The notes under the pieces are model-generated. The model was given only the letters and a program-made list of their open reading frames with translations. It was not told the DNA's origin and made no database searches. Position numbers and translations under genes: made by a program. Below are positions 27,701 to 36,859 of a stretch of DNA of 64,000 nucleotides, piece by piece. This DNA is from Neorhizobium galegae bv. orientalis str. HAMBI 540 (GTDB lineage Bacteria; Pseudomonadota; Alphaproteobacteria; Rhizobiales; Rhizobiaceae): contig NZ_HG938353.1 in assembly GCF_000731315.1 (NCBI RefSeq), positions 3,844,001 to 3,908,000 on the forward strand, given 5' to 3'. Each line of letters starts with the position of its first letter. Within the stretch, counting starts at the first letter, position 1.

Positions 27701-28309
27701 GTGAATGACGTGAAGAAAACAGAACGGGTGAACCAGAAGAAGCGGACGCGGGTCGAGTTGCTGCGCACCGCAAGGCAGTTGATCGAGGCCGGAGGGCACC
27801 CCTCAGTTGCGGAAGTCGCCGATGCGGCGGGCATTTCCCGTGCCACGGCCTACCGTTATTTCTCGACCCCGGATGAAATGGTGCACGAAGCGGTGCTCGA
27901 CGCGGTGGCCGACAGTGTTCGCCTGCCGGACAATCTTGCCATGAGCGGCAGCGTCGAAGAACGGCTCGACGAAATGGTCGCCCAGATTTTTCGCATGGTG
28001 GCGGAGAACGAAAGCGTCTTCCGCACCTTTCTCGCCACCTCGATCACCAACGATACCCAGGTGCGGCGCGGCGGCCGACGCCTTCCCTGGCTGGCGGAAG
28101 CGCTGGAGCCGGTGCGGCCCAGGCTCTCGAAGGAGGCCTTCGACCGGCTGATTCATGGACTGTCGATGCTGACGGGTATCGAGTCCCTCGTCGTGCTGCG
28201 CGACATCTGCAATGTCGACCCGCAGGAGGGCGAACGGATCGTCCGCTGGTCCGCCCAGGCCATGCTGGCAAAGGCCCTGGCCGAGGAAACGTCTATTGCG
28301 AGAGAATAG
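27701..28309 (+). CDS. TetR-family transcriptional regulator
   Basis: A regulator of about 202 residues. Seen: N-terminal HTH with RVELLRTARQLIEAGGH, PSVAEVADAAGISRATAYRYFSTPDEM (recognition helix) at about residues 13-55, then a helical ligand-binding domain. The ORF opens at ATG 27659, but that codon lies in the palindrome proposed as its own operator. GTG at 27701, with GAGGT about 10 bp upstream, is the better start; GTG 27710 is an alternative. It is divergent from the cupin-DoxX operon, which it probably represses. Ligand unknown. Confidence 0.88.
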   Translation: MNDVKKTERVNQKKRTRVELLRTARQLIEAGGHPSVAEVADAAGISRATAYRYFSTPDEMVHEAVLDAVADSVRLPDNLAMSGSVEERLDEMVAQIFRMVAENESVFRTFLATSITNDTQVRRGGRRLPWLAEALEPVRPRLSKEAFDRLIHGLSMLTGIESLVVLRDICNVDPQEGERIVRWSAQAMLAKALAEETSIARE

Positions 28310-28315
28310 TCACGG

Positions 28316-29380
28316 TCAGCCGGCGGCCGGCAGGTTCTTCAGGACGTCGAGCAGCCGGTCGCATTCGGCATCCGTGCCGATCGAGATGCGCAGATAGTCG
28401 GCTATGCGCGGCTTGTTCCAGTGCCGCACCAGCACGCCCTCGGCCCGCAGCGCTGAATAGACTTCAGCGCCCGCGAGTGCCGGATGTTTGGCGTAGACGA
28501 AATTCGCCTGCGACGGCAGCACATCGAAACCCATCGCCTGCAATTCGCCGCTGACGCGGTCGCGCGTCGCGATGATCTTCTGCCGGCAGGTCTCGAACCA
28601 TTCGGCATCCTCGATCGCAGCCGTCGCGGCAACCTGGGCCAGCCGGTCGAGCGGGTAGGAATTGAAACTGTCCTTCACCCGTTCCAGGGCATCGACCAGA
28701 TGCCGCTGGCCAAGCGCGAAACCGACGCGCATCCCCGCCAGTGAGCGGGATTTCGACAGCGTCTGGATGACGAGGAGATTTGGATAGCGTCCGATGAGGC
28801 CGGCAGCCGTCTCGCCGCCGAAATCGATATAGGCCTCGTCCACCACGACCGGTACGTCGGGATGCGCCGCCACCAGCGCCTCGATATCCGGGAGGGCCAG
28901 GCCGATGCCGGTCGGTGCATTCGGGTTGGGGATGATGATCGCGCCGCAGGGCCGATCGTAGTCGGCATGCCGGACCCGGAAGCCCCCATCGAGCGGGATC
29001 TCGACCACGTCGATATCGTAGAGCCGGCTATAGGTCGGATAGAAGCTGTAAGTGATATCTGGATAAAGCAGCGGCTCGTCGTGCTTCAGCAGCGCCTGGA
29101 ACGTGTGCGCCAGCACCTCGTCCGAACCGTTGCCGACGAAAACCTGATCCGCCTGCACGCCGAAACGTACAGCGATCGCTTCGCGCAATGCGGTCGCCGA
29201 CGGATCGGGATAAAGCCGCAGGGCATCATCCGCCGCCGCCTGTATCGCGGAGACCGCCTTTGGAGACGGCCCGTAGGGGTTTTCGTTGGTGTTGAGCTTG
29301 ACGAGGTTCTGGATGCGCGGCTGCTCGCCCGCGACATAGGGTTTCAGCGTGCTGACGATCGGCGACCAATATTGGCTCAT
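28316..29380 (-). CDS. hisC: histidinol-phosphate aminotransferase
   Basis: A 354-residue fold-type I PLP enzyme. Seen: [13 protein letters not shown] near residues 30-42, GNGSDEVL near 82, IPNPNAPTG near 153, VDEAYIDF near 182 and the PLP lysine in [15 protein letters not shown] near 213. Matches HisC, which converts imidazole-acetol phosphate to histidinol phosphate; related enzymes use phenylalanine or other aromatic substrates, so a broad range is possible. The start is ATG 29380, not the frame opening at 29470, which overlaps ispG. It follows ispG by 4 bp in the same direction. Confidence 0.87.
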   Translation of the reverse strand: MSQYWSPIVSTLKPYVAGEQPRIQNLVKLNTNENPYGPSPKAVSAIQAAADDALRLYPDPSATALREAIAVRFGVQADQVFVGNGSDEVLAHTFQALLKHDEPLLYPDITYSFYPTYSRLYDIDVVEIPLDGGFRVRHADYDRPCGAIIIPNPNAPTGIGLALPDIEALVAAHPDVPVVVDEAYIDFGGETAAGLIGRYPNLLVIQTLSKSRSLAGMRVGFALGQRHLVDALERVKDSFNSYPLDRLAQVAATAAIEDAEWFETCRQKIIATRDRVSGELQAMGFDVLPSQANFVYAKHPALAGAEVYSALRAEGVLVRHWNKPRIADYLRISIGTDAECDRLLDVLKNLPAAG

Positions 29381-29384
29381 GGGA

Positions 29385-30635
29385 TTACTCGGCAGCCGTC
29401 CGCTGACCGAAGCGCTGCTCGATATAGTCGATGACGAGCTTCTCGAAATCGGCGGCGATGTTGACCCCACGCAACGTCATCGCCTTCTTGCCGTCGATGA
29501 AGACAGGTGCTGCCGGCGTTTCCCCGGTGCCCGGCAATGAGATGCCGATATCCGCGTGTTTGCTTTCGCCCGGACCGTTGACGATGCAGCCCATGACCGC
29601 GACGTTGAGGGCTTCGACGCCCGGATATTTCTCGCGCCAGACCGGCATGTTCTTGCGCAGGTCGTTCTGGATGTTCTGGGCAAGCTCCTGGAACACCGTC
29701 GAAGTCGTACGCCCGCAGCCCGGACAGGCCGCGACGACGGGAACGAACTGGCGAAAACCCATGACCTGCAACAGTTCCTGCGCCACCTGCACTTCGCGGG
29801 TACGGTCGCCGTTCGGCTCCGGCGTCAGCGAAACGCGGATCGTGTCGCCGATCCCGTGCTGGAGCACATAACCCATGGCAGCCGACGAGGCGACGATGCC
29901 CTTGGAGCCCATGCCGGCTTCAGTGAGGCCGAGATGCAGCGCGTGGTTGGAACGCTCTGTGAGCATGGAATAGACGGCGATCAGGTCCTGAACCTGGCTG
30001 ACCTTGGCCGACAGGATGATGCGGTTGCGCGGCAGACCGATCTGCTCGGCAAGCTCGGCCGAAATCAGCGCCGACTGGACGATCGCCTCATGCATGACCT
30101 GACGGGCCGACAGCGGCGAACCGTCCGCGGCGTTACGATCCATCAGCGTGGTCAGCAGATCCTGGTCGAGCGAACCCCAATTGACGCCGATGCGCACAGG
30201 CTTGTCGTAGCGGATCGCCATCTCGATGATGTCGGCGAACTGCTTGTCCTTCTTGTCCTTGAAACCGACATTGCCCGGGTTGATGCGGTATTTGGCGAGC
30301 GCCTCGGCGCAGGCCGGATGGTCGGCGAGCAGCTTATGGCCGATATAATGGAAATCGCCGATCAGCGGCACGTCCATGCCGAGACGCAGCAGCCGCTCGC
30401 GGATTTTTGGCACCGCGGCGGCACTCTCGTCGCGATCGACGGTGATGCGCACCAGCTCGGAGCCCGCCTTGTAAAGCGCCGCGACCTGGGCGACCGTTCC
30501 GTCGATATCGGCAGTGTCCGTATTGGTCATCGACTGCACGACGACGGGCGCCCCTCCGCCGACGATGACGCCGCCGACATCGACAGCGACCGTGGCGCGG
30601 CGCGGTTTCGGATCGTAATCGATGGGTGCGGTCAT
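29385..30635 (-). CDS. ispG: 4-hydroxy-3-methylbut-2-enyl diphosphate synthase (flavodoxin)
   Basis: A 416-residue 4Fe-4S enzyme of the MEP isoprenoid pathway; reduces methylerythritol cyclodiphosphate. Seen: [20 protein letters not shown] near 36, GVNWGSLD near 155, then cysteine ligands CPGCGRT near 309 and CIVNGPGE near 351, and the C-terminal [11 protein letters not shown]. Length and motifs are standard for bacterial IspG (GcpE). It precedes hisC by 4 bp. It gives the building blocks used by the prenyl synthase 5 kb away. Confidence 0.96.
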   Translation of the reverse strand: MTAPIDYDPKPRRATVAVDVGGVIVGGGAPVVVQSMTNTDTADIDGTVAQVAALYKAGSELVRITVDRDESAAAVPKIRERLLRLGMDVPLIGDFHYIGHKLLADHPACAEALAKYRINPGNVGFKDKKDKQFADIIEMAIRYDKPVRIGVNWGSLDQDLLTTLMDRNAADGSPLSARQVMHEAIVQSALISAELAEQIGLPRNRIILSAKVSQVQDLIAVYSMLTERSNHALHLGLTEAGMGSKGIVASSAAMGYVLQHGIGDTIRVSLTPEPNGDRTREVQVAQELLQVMGFRQFVPVVAACPGCGRTTSTVFQELAQNIQNDLRKNMPVWREKYPGVEALNVAVMGCIVNGPGESKHADIGISLPGTGETPAAPVFIDGKKAMTLRGVNIAADFEKLVIDYIEQRFGQRTAAE

Positions 30636-30761
30636 CGGAAGTCTCGTCGCCTTGGGAATGAAGCGCCTTTCAGGTGGCGTATGGCTCGCGGCTTGTCAAC
30701 CGCCGCGACACTCACTTTATAGCACAGGCCTTTCCCGTTCCAGCCCGGCAGGCTGACGCAC

Positions 30762-31952
30762 CTAATGATGCGCCGTGTCGGCATGTCTGGCCAACGGCGA
30801 GAGGACCAGCACCACGATGATGAGCGCCGAAAGCCCGGCAAAGATCGCCGCCAGCCCGGTATGTTCGGCGATGAAGCCGATCGCCGATGGAGCGACCAGG
30901 ATGCCGGAATAGCCCATGGTCGTGACCACCGAGAGGCCGACGCCGGCCGCCATGCCCGGCAGGTTGCCAGCTGCCGAAAAGGCGATCGGCACGATATTGG
31001 AAATGCCGATGCCCGTCAGCGCAAAGCCGGCAATCGCCATCGGCGCATTCTGGGCAAAGCCGATCAGCAAGAGGCCGAAGATCGAGATGACGGCGCAGAC
31101 GCGCAGCGTCATCACCGCTCCAAAACGGTCGCGGATCAGGTCGCCAGCAAAACGCATCGCCGCCATGGTGAGTGAGAATGCAGCGAACGCGAAGCCGGAG
31201 AGCGTGACGGAAGCCGCCAACTCGTTGCGAAGGTAAAGCGCACCCCAATCGAGGATCGCGCCTTCCGGGATCATGCAGAACAGCGCCATGATGCCGATCA
31301 GCCAGGGCAACGGCGAAAGCGGCAGGCGGCTTCCACCGTGCTTGGCTTCGTCCGGATGCGGCGCATCATGCAAAACGGTCGGCCAGGCAGCAACGATCAT
31401 CACCGCGGCCAGCACCGTGACCAGGATGGCATGCGCGGAAACACCGATATGTTCGATCAGGAAACCGCCCGTCGACGAGCCGATCAACCCGCCCAGGCTC
31501 CAGAAGGCATGGCAGGACGACATGATCGCCCGGCGCATGCTCTTCTCAACCGAGACAGCATTGGCATTCATCGCCACGTCCATCGCGCCAATCAGGCCGC
31601 CGAACAGGAAGATTGCCACGGCGCCTGACCATATGCTGCCGACCCAGGTGAGAAGGAGCAATGTCGGCGTCAGCAATACCGAGGTATATTTGGAAACCTG
31701 GCTCGACCCGAAGCGGGCGATCTGGCTGCCGGCAAGCGGCATCAGCAGCAGCGATCCGAGACCGAACGTCAGGATCATCAATCCGAGCGAGCTTTCGCTC
31801 AAGCTCAGGCGGCTCGCAAATTCCGGGATTTTTGGCGCCCAGGCACCGATCATGAAACCGTTCATCAAGAAGAGCAGCGATACGCCCGCCCTTTCGCGGG
31901 TGAAGAAAGCGCGGGAGCTGGAGGAAGCGTTTGAAGGTGCGCGACTGTCCAT
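30762..31952 (-). CDS. MFS transporter
   Basis: A 396-residue inner-membrane transporter with about 12 hydrophobic segments. Seen: N-terminal AGVSLLFLMNGFMIGAWAPK helix, a GLGSLLLMPLAGSQIARFGS loop between helices 2 and 3 in MFS style, and a central basic loop near 200. The family resembles fucose/sugar or multidrug MFS proteins such as YbjJ. Start 31952 has AGGAA about 8 bp upstream; the frame opens at 31982. Substrate unknown. It lies downstream of pyc, past that gene's terminator-like hairpin. Confidence 0.87.
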   Translation of the reverse strand: MDSRAPSNASSSSRAFFTRERAGVSLLFLMNGFMIGAWAPKIPEFASRLSLSESSLGLMILTFGLGSLLLMPLAGSQIARFGSSQVSKYTSVLLTPTLLLLTWVGSIWSGAVAIFLFGGLIGAMDVAMNANAVSVEKSMRRAIMSSCHAFWSLGGLIGSSTGGFLIEHIGVSAHAILVTVLAAVMIVAAWPTVLHDAPHPDEAKHGGSRLPLSPLPWLIGIMALFCMIPEGAILDWGALYLRNELAASVTLSGFAFAAFSLTMAAMRFAGDLIRDRFGAVMTLRVCAVISIFGLLLIGFAQNAPMAIAGFALTGIGISNIVPIAFSAAGNLPGMAAGVGLSVVTTMGYSGILVAPSAIGFIAEHTGLAAIFAGLSALIIVVLVLSPLARHADTAHH

Positions 31953-32107
31953 GGATAGGTTCCTTTCGATCGTCGCGAACATATTTAAATCGATTGAATT
32001 TGCAACGTCGCGAAGAAACCCTCCCTCTCACAAATTGTATCGAGGCGAAACCTGCAACGCGGAAAAATGTTCGCGGCCATGTCATTCGCCGCGGGCCAAC
32101 GCGGGCA

Positions 32108-32135
32108 CCGGCGCAATCCTGAACGATTGCGCCGG
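32108..32135 (-). terminator. hairpin downstream of pyc
   Basis: Perfect 11-bp stem CCGGCGCAATC / GATTGCGCCGG with a 6-nt loop, 77 bp after the pyc stop. There is no long T-run. Confidence 0.6.
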
Positions 32136-32211
32136 CCTGACGATCATTTTCGGCGAAGGGCTCGGTGGGGAACGCCGGGCCTTGAGGTAAGGCCGCTGAA
32201 CGCCCCTCCCC

Positions 32212-35200
32212 TTAGCTGGCGCCATAAACGATCAGCAAATCCTTGGCGTCGATCTGGTCGCCGGCCTTGACGAGGACTTCGGCGATGGTTCCGTCCTTTT
32301 CGGCATGCAACGCGGTTTCCATCTTCATCGCCTCGATCGACAGCAGCACGTCGCCGGCTTTCACGGTTTGGCCGGTTGTCGCAAAGACGCGGGAGATGAC
32401 GCCCGGCATCGGCGCGCCGAGATGAGCGGCATTGCCGATATCCGCCTTGCGGCGCACCGCACTGCCGGAAGCCCCATGCGCCCGGTCCGGCACCTTGATG
32501 CGGCGCGGCTGGCCGTTGAGTTCGAAGAATACGGTAACCATGCCTTGGGCATCCGTGCCGCTCATCGCCTGGTTGACGACAACCAGCGTCTTGCCCCGCT
32601 CGATATCGGCGAACAGTTCCTCGCCATCCTTCAGCCCGTAGAAATAGGCATGCGTCGGCAGTACCGAGACCGGGCCGTAAGTGTCCGAAGCCAGCGCGAA
32701 GTCGGTGAACACCTTCGGATACATCAGGTAGGAGGCGAACTCGAAGTCGTCGATCTTGCGCTCCAGCTTGTCCTCGATGACCTTGCGCTCCGCAGCGAGA
32801 TCCGCCGGGGCTAGAAGCGAGCCGGGCACCGCCGTATAGGGCGCCTCGCCCTTCAGCGCCTTTTTCTGCAGTGCCTGCGGCCAACCGCCGGGAGGCTGGC
32901 CGAGATCGCCCTTCAGCATCGACACGACCGAATCCGGAAACGCGATGTCCTTCGCCGGGTTTTCGACGTCGGCGACGGTGAGGTCCTGGGAGACCATCAT
33001 CAGCGCCATGTCGCCGACCACCTTGGACGACGGCGTCACCTTGACGATGTCGCCGAACATCTGGTTCACGTCCGCATAGGTCTGGGCGACCTTGTGCCAG
33101 CGGGTTTCAAGCCCGAGCGAGCGGGCCTGTTCCTTGAGGTTGGTGAACTGGCCGCCGGGCATCTCGTGCAGATAGACTTCCGAGGCCGGCCCCTTGAGGT
33201 CGCTTTCGAAGGCCGCATACTGACCGCGCACCGCTTCCCAATAGAAGGAGATGCGGCGGATCCATTCCGGATCGAGGCCCGGATCGCGCTCGGAGCCGGA
33301 CAGCGCTTCGACGATCGAGCCGAGGCAGGGCTGGGACGTATTGCCGGATACTGCATCCATCGCCGCATCGACCGCGTCGACGCCCGCGTCCACCGCGGCA
33401 AGCACGGTCGCAGCCGAGATGCCGGACGTGTCATGGGTGTGGAAATGGATCGGCAACGAAGTCGCCTCGCGCAGCGCCTTGAACAGCACCCGTGCGGCAG
33501 CCGGCTTCAACAGGCCGGCCATGTCCTTCAGCGCGATGATATGCGCGCCCGCCTTCTCCAGCTCTTCGGCCAGGGAGACGTAATATTTGAGGTCGTATTT
33601 CGGGCGCGCGGAGTTCAGGAGATCGCCCGTATAGCAGATCGCCGCCTCGCAGAGCCTGTTCTCTTCGTTGATCGCATCCATCGAGACGCGCATGTTCTCG
33701 ACCCAGTTGAGGCAGTCGAAGACACGGAAGAGGTCGATGCCGCCCTTGGCGGCCTGGGCAACGAAAAATTTGACGACGTTGTCGGGATAGTTCTTGTAGC
33801 CGACGCCGTTGGCGCCGCGCAAAAGCATCTGCAACAGCAGGTTCGGCGCACCCTCGCGGATCATCGCCAGGCGTTCCCACGGGTCTTCGGTGAGGAACCG
33901 CATGGAAACGTCGAAGGTCGCGCCGCCCCAGCATTCCAGCGAGAACAGGTTCGGCAGCGCCCGCGCATAGACGCCGGCGACACGCGCGATGTCATAGGTG
34001 CGCATGCGGGTGGCCAGCAGCGACTGATGACCATCGCGCATCGTCGTGTCGGTCATCAGCACGCGCTTTTCGTTGCGCATCCATTCGCCGAACTTTTTCG
34101 GGCCGAGCGTGTCGAGGAGCTGCTTGGTTCCGTCCGGGACCGGGCCGTTGATATAGGGCAGCACCGGTTTGGCACTATGTTCGGATGGCACCGGCCGGCC
34201 TTTGGTTTCCGGATGGCCGTTGACGGTGACGTCGGCGAGATAGGTGAGCAGCTTGGTGGCACGGTCTTGCCGCTTCACCTGCTCGAACAGTTCCGGCGTC
34301 GTGTCGATGAACCGCGTCGTGTAGGTGTTGTCGCGGAATTTCGGGTGGCCGATGATCGCTTCGAGGAAAGTGAGGTTAGTCGCGACGCCGCGGATGCGGA
34401 ACTCGCGCAGAGCGCGGTCCATCCGGCTGATCGCTTCGGCCGGCGTCGAGCCGGCCGCCGTCACCTTGACCAGCAGCGGATCGTAATAGCGGGTGATCAC
34501 CGCGCCCGAATAGGCCGTGCCGCCGTCGAGACGGATGCCGAAACCGGCGGCCGAACGGTAGGCGGTGATACGGCCGTAATCCGGGATGAAATTGTGTTCC
34601 GGATCCTCGGTGGTGATCCGGCATTGCAGCGCGTGGCCGTGCAGCCGGATGTTTTCCTGGGCCGGCACACCGGATTCGGGCGTGCCGATCGCAAAACCTT
34701 CTAGAATATGGATCTGCGCCTTGACGATATCGATGCCGGTGACGACTTCGGTCACCGTATGCTCGACCTGAATGCGCGGGTTCACCTCGATGAAGTAGAA
34801 TTTGCCGGTATCGGCATCCATCAGGTACTCGACCGTGCCGGCACCGACATAATTGGTCGCCGCAGCGATCTTCAGCGAATAGGCGGCAAGCTCCGCCCGC
34901 TGCTCTTCCGAAAGATAGGGTGCGGGCGCGCGTTCGACGACCTTCTGGTTGCGGCGCTGGATCGAACAGTCGCGCTCAAAGAGGTGCACAACGTTGCCGT
35001 GCGTATCGCCAAGCACCTGGCTCTCCACGTGGCGGGCACGCTCGACAAGCTTTTCGAGATAGACCTCGTCCTTGCCGAAGGCGGCCATCGCCTCGCGCTT
35101 GGCTTCCACGACTTCCTTGGCGAGGTCCTTCGGATCGCGGATGGCGCGCATGCCGCGCCCACCGCCGCCCCAGGACGCCTTCAGCATCACCGGATAACCG

Positions 35201-35676
35201 ATTTCCTCGGCCATCTTCGCAACGACCGCCATATCGTCCGGCAGCGGCTCCGTCGCCGGCACGACCGGCACGCCGACCGAGATGGCCAGATTGCGGGCCG
35301 CAACCTTGTTGCCGAGCTGACGCATCGTATCCGGCCGCGGGCCGATGAAGATGATGCCTGCCTCATTGCAGGCCTCGACGAATTCCGGGCTTTCCGACAA
35401 AAGGCCGTACCCCGGATGGATGGCATCGGCGCCGGAAAGCTTGGCAACGCGGATCACTTCCGGAATGGACAGATAGCTCTCGATCGGCCCCATATCCTTG
35501 GAAAGATGCGGGCCGCGACCGACCTGATAGCTCTCGTCGGCCTTGAACCGATGCAGCGAGAGCTTGTCCTCCTCCGCCCAGATCGCAACGGTCTTGATGC
35601 CAAGCTCATTGGCGGCACGGAAGACGCGGATGGCGATCTCCGAGCGATTGGCAACCAGTATCTTCGAAATCGACAA
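32212..35676 (-). CDS. pyc: pyruvate carboxylase
   Basis: Biotin enzyme that makes oxaloacetate from pyruvate and bicarbonate. Seen in order: biotin carboxylase domain (about 1-460) with GGGGRGM near 172, ATP-grasp and EVNPRIQVEHTV near 300; carboxyltransferase domain (about 535-820) with DTTMRDGHQS near 545 and the biotin-carboxyl transfer lysine block IIALKDMAG near 720; and C-terminal biotin carrier with EAMKMET near 1117 (biotinylated Lys). Start is TTG at 35676, with GGGGAGA six bases upstream, giving 1154 aa, the length of Rhizobium etli Pyc; the frame opens at ATG 35715. It lies directly downstream of a LuxR regulator gene. Confidence 0.97.
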   Translation of the reverse strand: MSISKILVANRSEIAIRVFRAANELGIKTVAIWAEEDKLSLHRFKADESYQVGRGPHLSKDMGPIESYLSIPEVIRVAKLSGADAIHPGYGLLSESPEFVEACNEAGIIFIGPRPDTMRQLGNKVAARNLAISVGVPVVPATEPLPDDMAVVAKMAEEIGYPVMLKASWGGGGRGMRAIRDPKDLAKEVVEAKREAMAAFGKDEVYLEKLVERARHVESQVLGDTHGNVVHLFERDCSIQRRNQKVVERAPAPYLSEEQRAELAAYSLKIAAATNYVGAGTVEYLMDADTGKFYFIEVNPRIQVEHTVTEVVTGIDIVKAQIHILEGFAIGTPESGVPAQENIRLHGHALQCRITTEDPEHNFIPDYGRITAYRSAAGFGIRLDGGTAYSGAVITRYYDPLLVKVTAAGSTPAEAISRMDRALREFRIRGVATNLTFLEAIIGHPKFRDNTYTTRFIDTTPELFEQVKRQDRATKLLTYLADVTVNGHPETKGRPVPSEHSAKPVLPYINGPVPDGTKQLLDTLGPKKFGEWMRNEKRVLMTDTTMRDGHQSLLATRMRTYDIARVAGVYARALPNLFSLECWGGATFDVSMRFLTEDPWERLAMIREGAPNLLLQMLLRGANGVGYKNYPDNVVKFFVAQAAKGGIDLFRVFDCLNWVENMRVSMDAINEENRLCEAAICYTGDLLNSARPKYDLKYYVSLAEELEKAGAHIIALKDMAGLLKPAAARVLFKALREATSLPIHFHTHDTSGISAATVLAAVDAGVDAVDAAMDAVSGNTSQPCLGSIVEALSGSERDPGLDPEWIRRISFYWEAVRGQYAAFESDLKGPASEVYLHEMPGGQFTNLKEQARSLGLETRWHKVAQTYADVNQMFGDIVKVTPSSKVVGDMALMMVSQDLTVADVENPAKDIAFPDSVVSMLKGDLGQPPGGWPQALQKKALKGEAPYTAVPGSLLAPADLAAERKVIEDKLERKIDDFEFASYLMYPKVFTDFALASDTYGPVSVLPTHAYFYGLKDGEELFADIERGKTLVVVNQAMSGTDAQGMVTVFFELNGQPRRIKVPDRAHGASGSAVRRKADIGNAAHLGAPMPGVISRVFATTGQTVKAGDVLLSIEAMKMETALHAEKDGTIAEVLVKAGDQIDAKDLLIVYGAS

Positions 35677-35808
35677 GACGGATCTCCCCACGCGCCATCG
35701 AGAAAAATGCTGCACTGCAAAGAAATCAGTATCGTCTTAATCAAGCAAGCGCAATTTGTCGGGGAGGCCAGACGACAAATTTATGACGGACGAATAGGGG
35801 GCTGGTTT

Positions 35809-36549
35809 CTAGGTGACGAGACCGAGGCGGAATGCCGAAGCGACGACATGCTGGCGGTTCTTGGCGCGCAGCTTCTCCTGAAGCCCGTTGATATACCAGT
35901 CGACCGTATGGCTGGAGATCTCGAGCGACTTTGCAATCTCGTTGGATGTCAGGCCCTCGGCCAGTAGCACGATGACTTCCATCTCGCGGCGGGTAAGCTG
36001 GGTGTCGACTTTTGCGACAGCTTCCAGTTCTTCTGCCTGGCCGCGCAGCTCCAGAAAGCGCCAGAACGTCCTCTTGGCAGCGGCATCGAACAGCGCCGTT
36101 TCAGCGGGCGAAAGATCCACGGGCCGTCCGCCGATGGTCATGTTGCCGAGTAACCCGTTGCGGCCATGGACCGGAAACATGTAGCCGTCCTGGAGACCGT
36201 AACGCATCCCTTCCTGCATCATCCGCTGCATGCGCTGCCGATGCGGATCGTTCCGGAGCCTGAGGACCGCGTCCCGCCAGCGGAAGTGTTTTTGCGCGAT
36301 GCTGAGCATTCGGATGGTCGGATCGACCAGCACGTATTTGCGGCTCTCGTAGATTTCCTGCCAGCCTTCCGGCCAGCGCTCGGCGAGGGCCAAGCCTGCC
36401 GGCCCCTGGTGAGAGCGTGGTCGGATAACCAATCCATAATATTCGAAACCATAGGCTTTCAGCAGAGATTCGAGCTGAGCCGTCAGCTCCGCCTCGGTCT
36501 TGACTTCCCCGACGAGTACCAAGAGTTGCACGACCAGCTGAATGTTCAC
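35809..36549 (-). CDS. LuxR-family quorum-sensing type regulator (LuxR solo)
   Basis: A 246-residue regulator with an N-terminal autoinducer-binding domain (about 20-165) and a C-terminal LuxR HTH (about 178-240, LTRREMEVIVLLAEGL). The AHL-pocket pattern of TraR/LasR is preserved in exact register: W, Y four residues on, then DP at +13, and W at +28, matching TraR W57, Y61, D70, P71 and W85. HTH Glu and Gly of the family are also present. GTG start at 36549 has GGGAGC six bases upstream. There is no luxI-type synthase in the window, so it is a solo that may sense signals made elsewhere. It lies between pyc (downstream, same strand) and the divergent ndvA. Confidence 0.9.
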   Translation of the reverse strand: MNIQLVVQLLVLVGEVKTEAELTAQLESLLKAYGFEYYGLVIRPRSHQGPAGLALAERWPEGWQEIYESRKYVLVDPTIRMLSIAQKHFRWRDAVLRLRNDPHRQRMQRMMQEGMRYGLQDGYMFPVHGRNGLLGNMTIGGRPVDLSPAETALFDAAAKRTFWRFLELRGQAEELEAVAKVDTQLTRREMEVIVLLAEGLTSNEIAKSLEISSHTVDWYINGLQEKLRAKNRQHVVASAFRLGLVT

Positions 36550-36859
36550 GACTTGCTCCCGCCGCGCTCTTTCCGGGCGCTTCTTTTCTTTGTATTAAAT
36601 TTCAGTGACTTCCCTTATTCACAATCGATTAGCATAGTTATCATTCGTTGAAGGTATACCGCGAAATCTAGCCCTTGACGGCGTTGTGTGAGAAGCTGTG
36701 GACCGGTTCGAGACACCGAATACGGGAAGTCTTGCTCTCCATGAAACATTTCTGGCAGAAGGGTATTATCTCCGGCATCCGTCGCGGAATTGCCGTTTAC
36801 GATCATTAGATTACCGATGCCGCTGCCATGGCGGCTCCACATGAAAAAGGTTGCGCCAG
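36550..36859. other. luxR-ndvA divergent intergenic region
   Basis: A 310-bp spacer carrying divergent promoters. A TTGAC-like box lies near 36674. The AAAAAGG ribosome site for ndvA is at 36844-36850. I see no clear lux-box dyad and no small gene. Confidence 0.5.

Noticed and set aside
33094-34704. 536-codon plus-strand frame opposite pyc
   Set aside because: Antisense shadow of a conserved gene; no ribosome site or motif.
36700-36720. tRNA T-loop-like GGTTCGAGACACC
   Set aside because: No acceptor or anticodon stem can be folded around it. No tRNA gene was found in the window.
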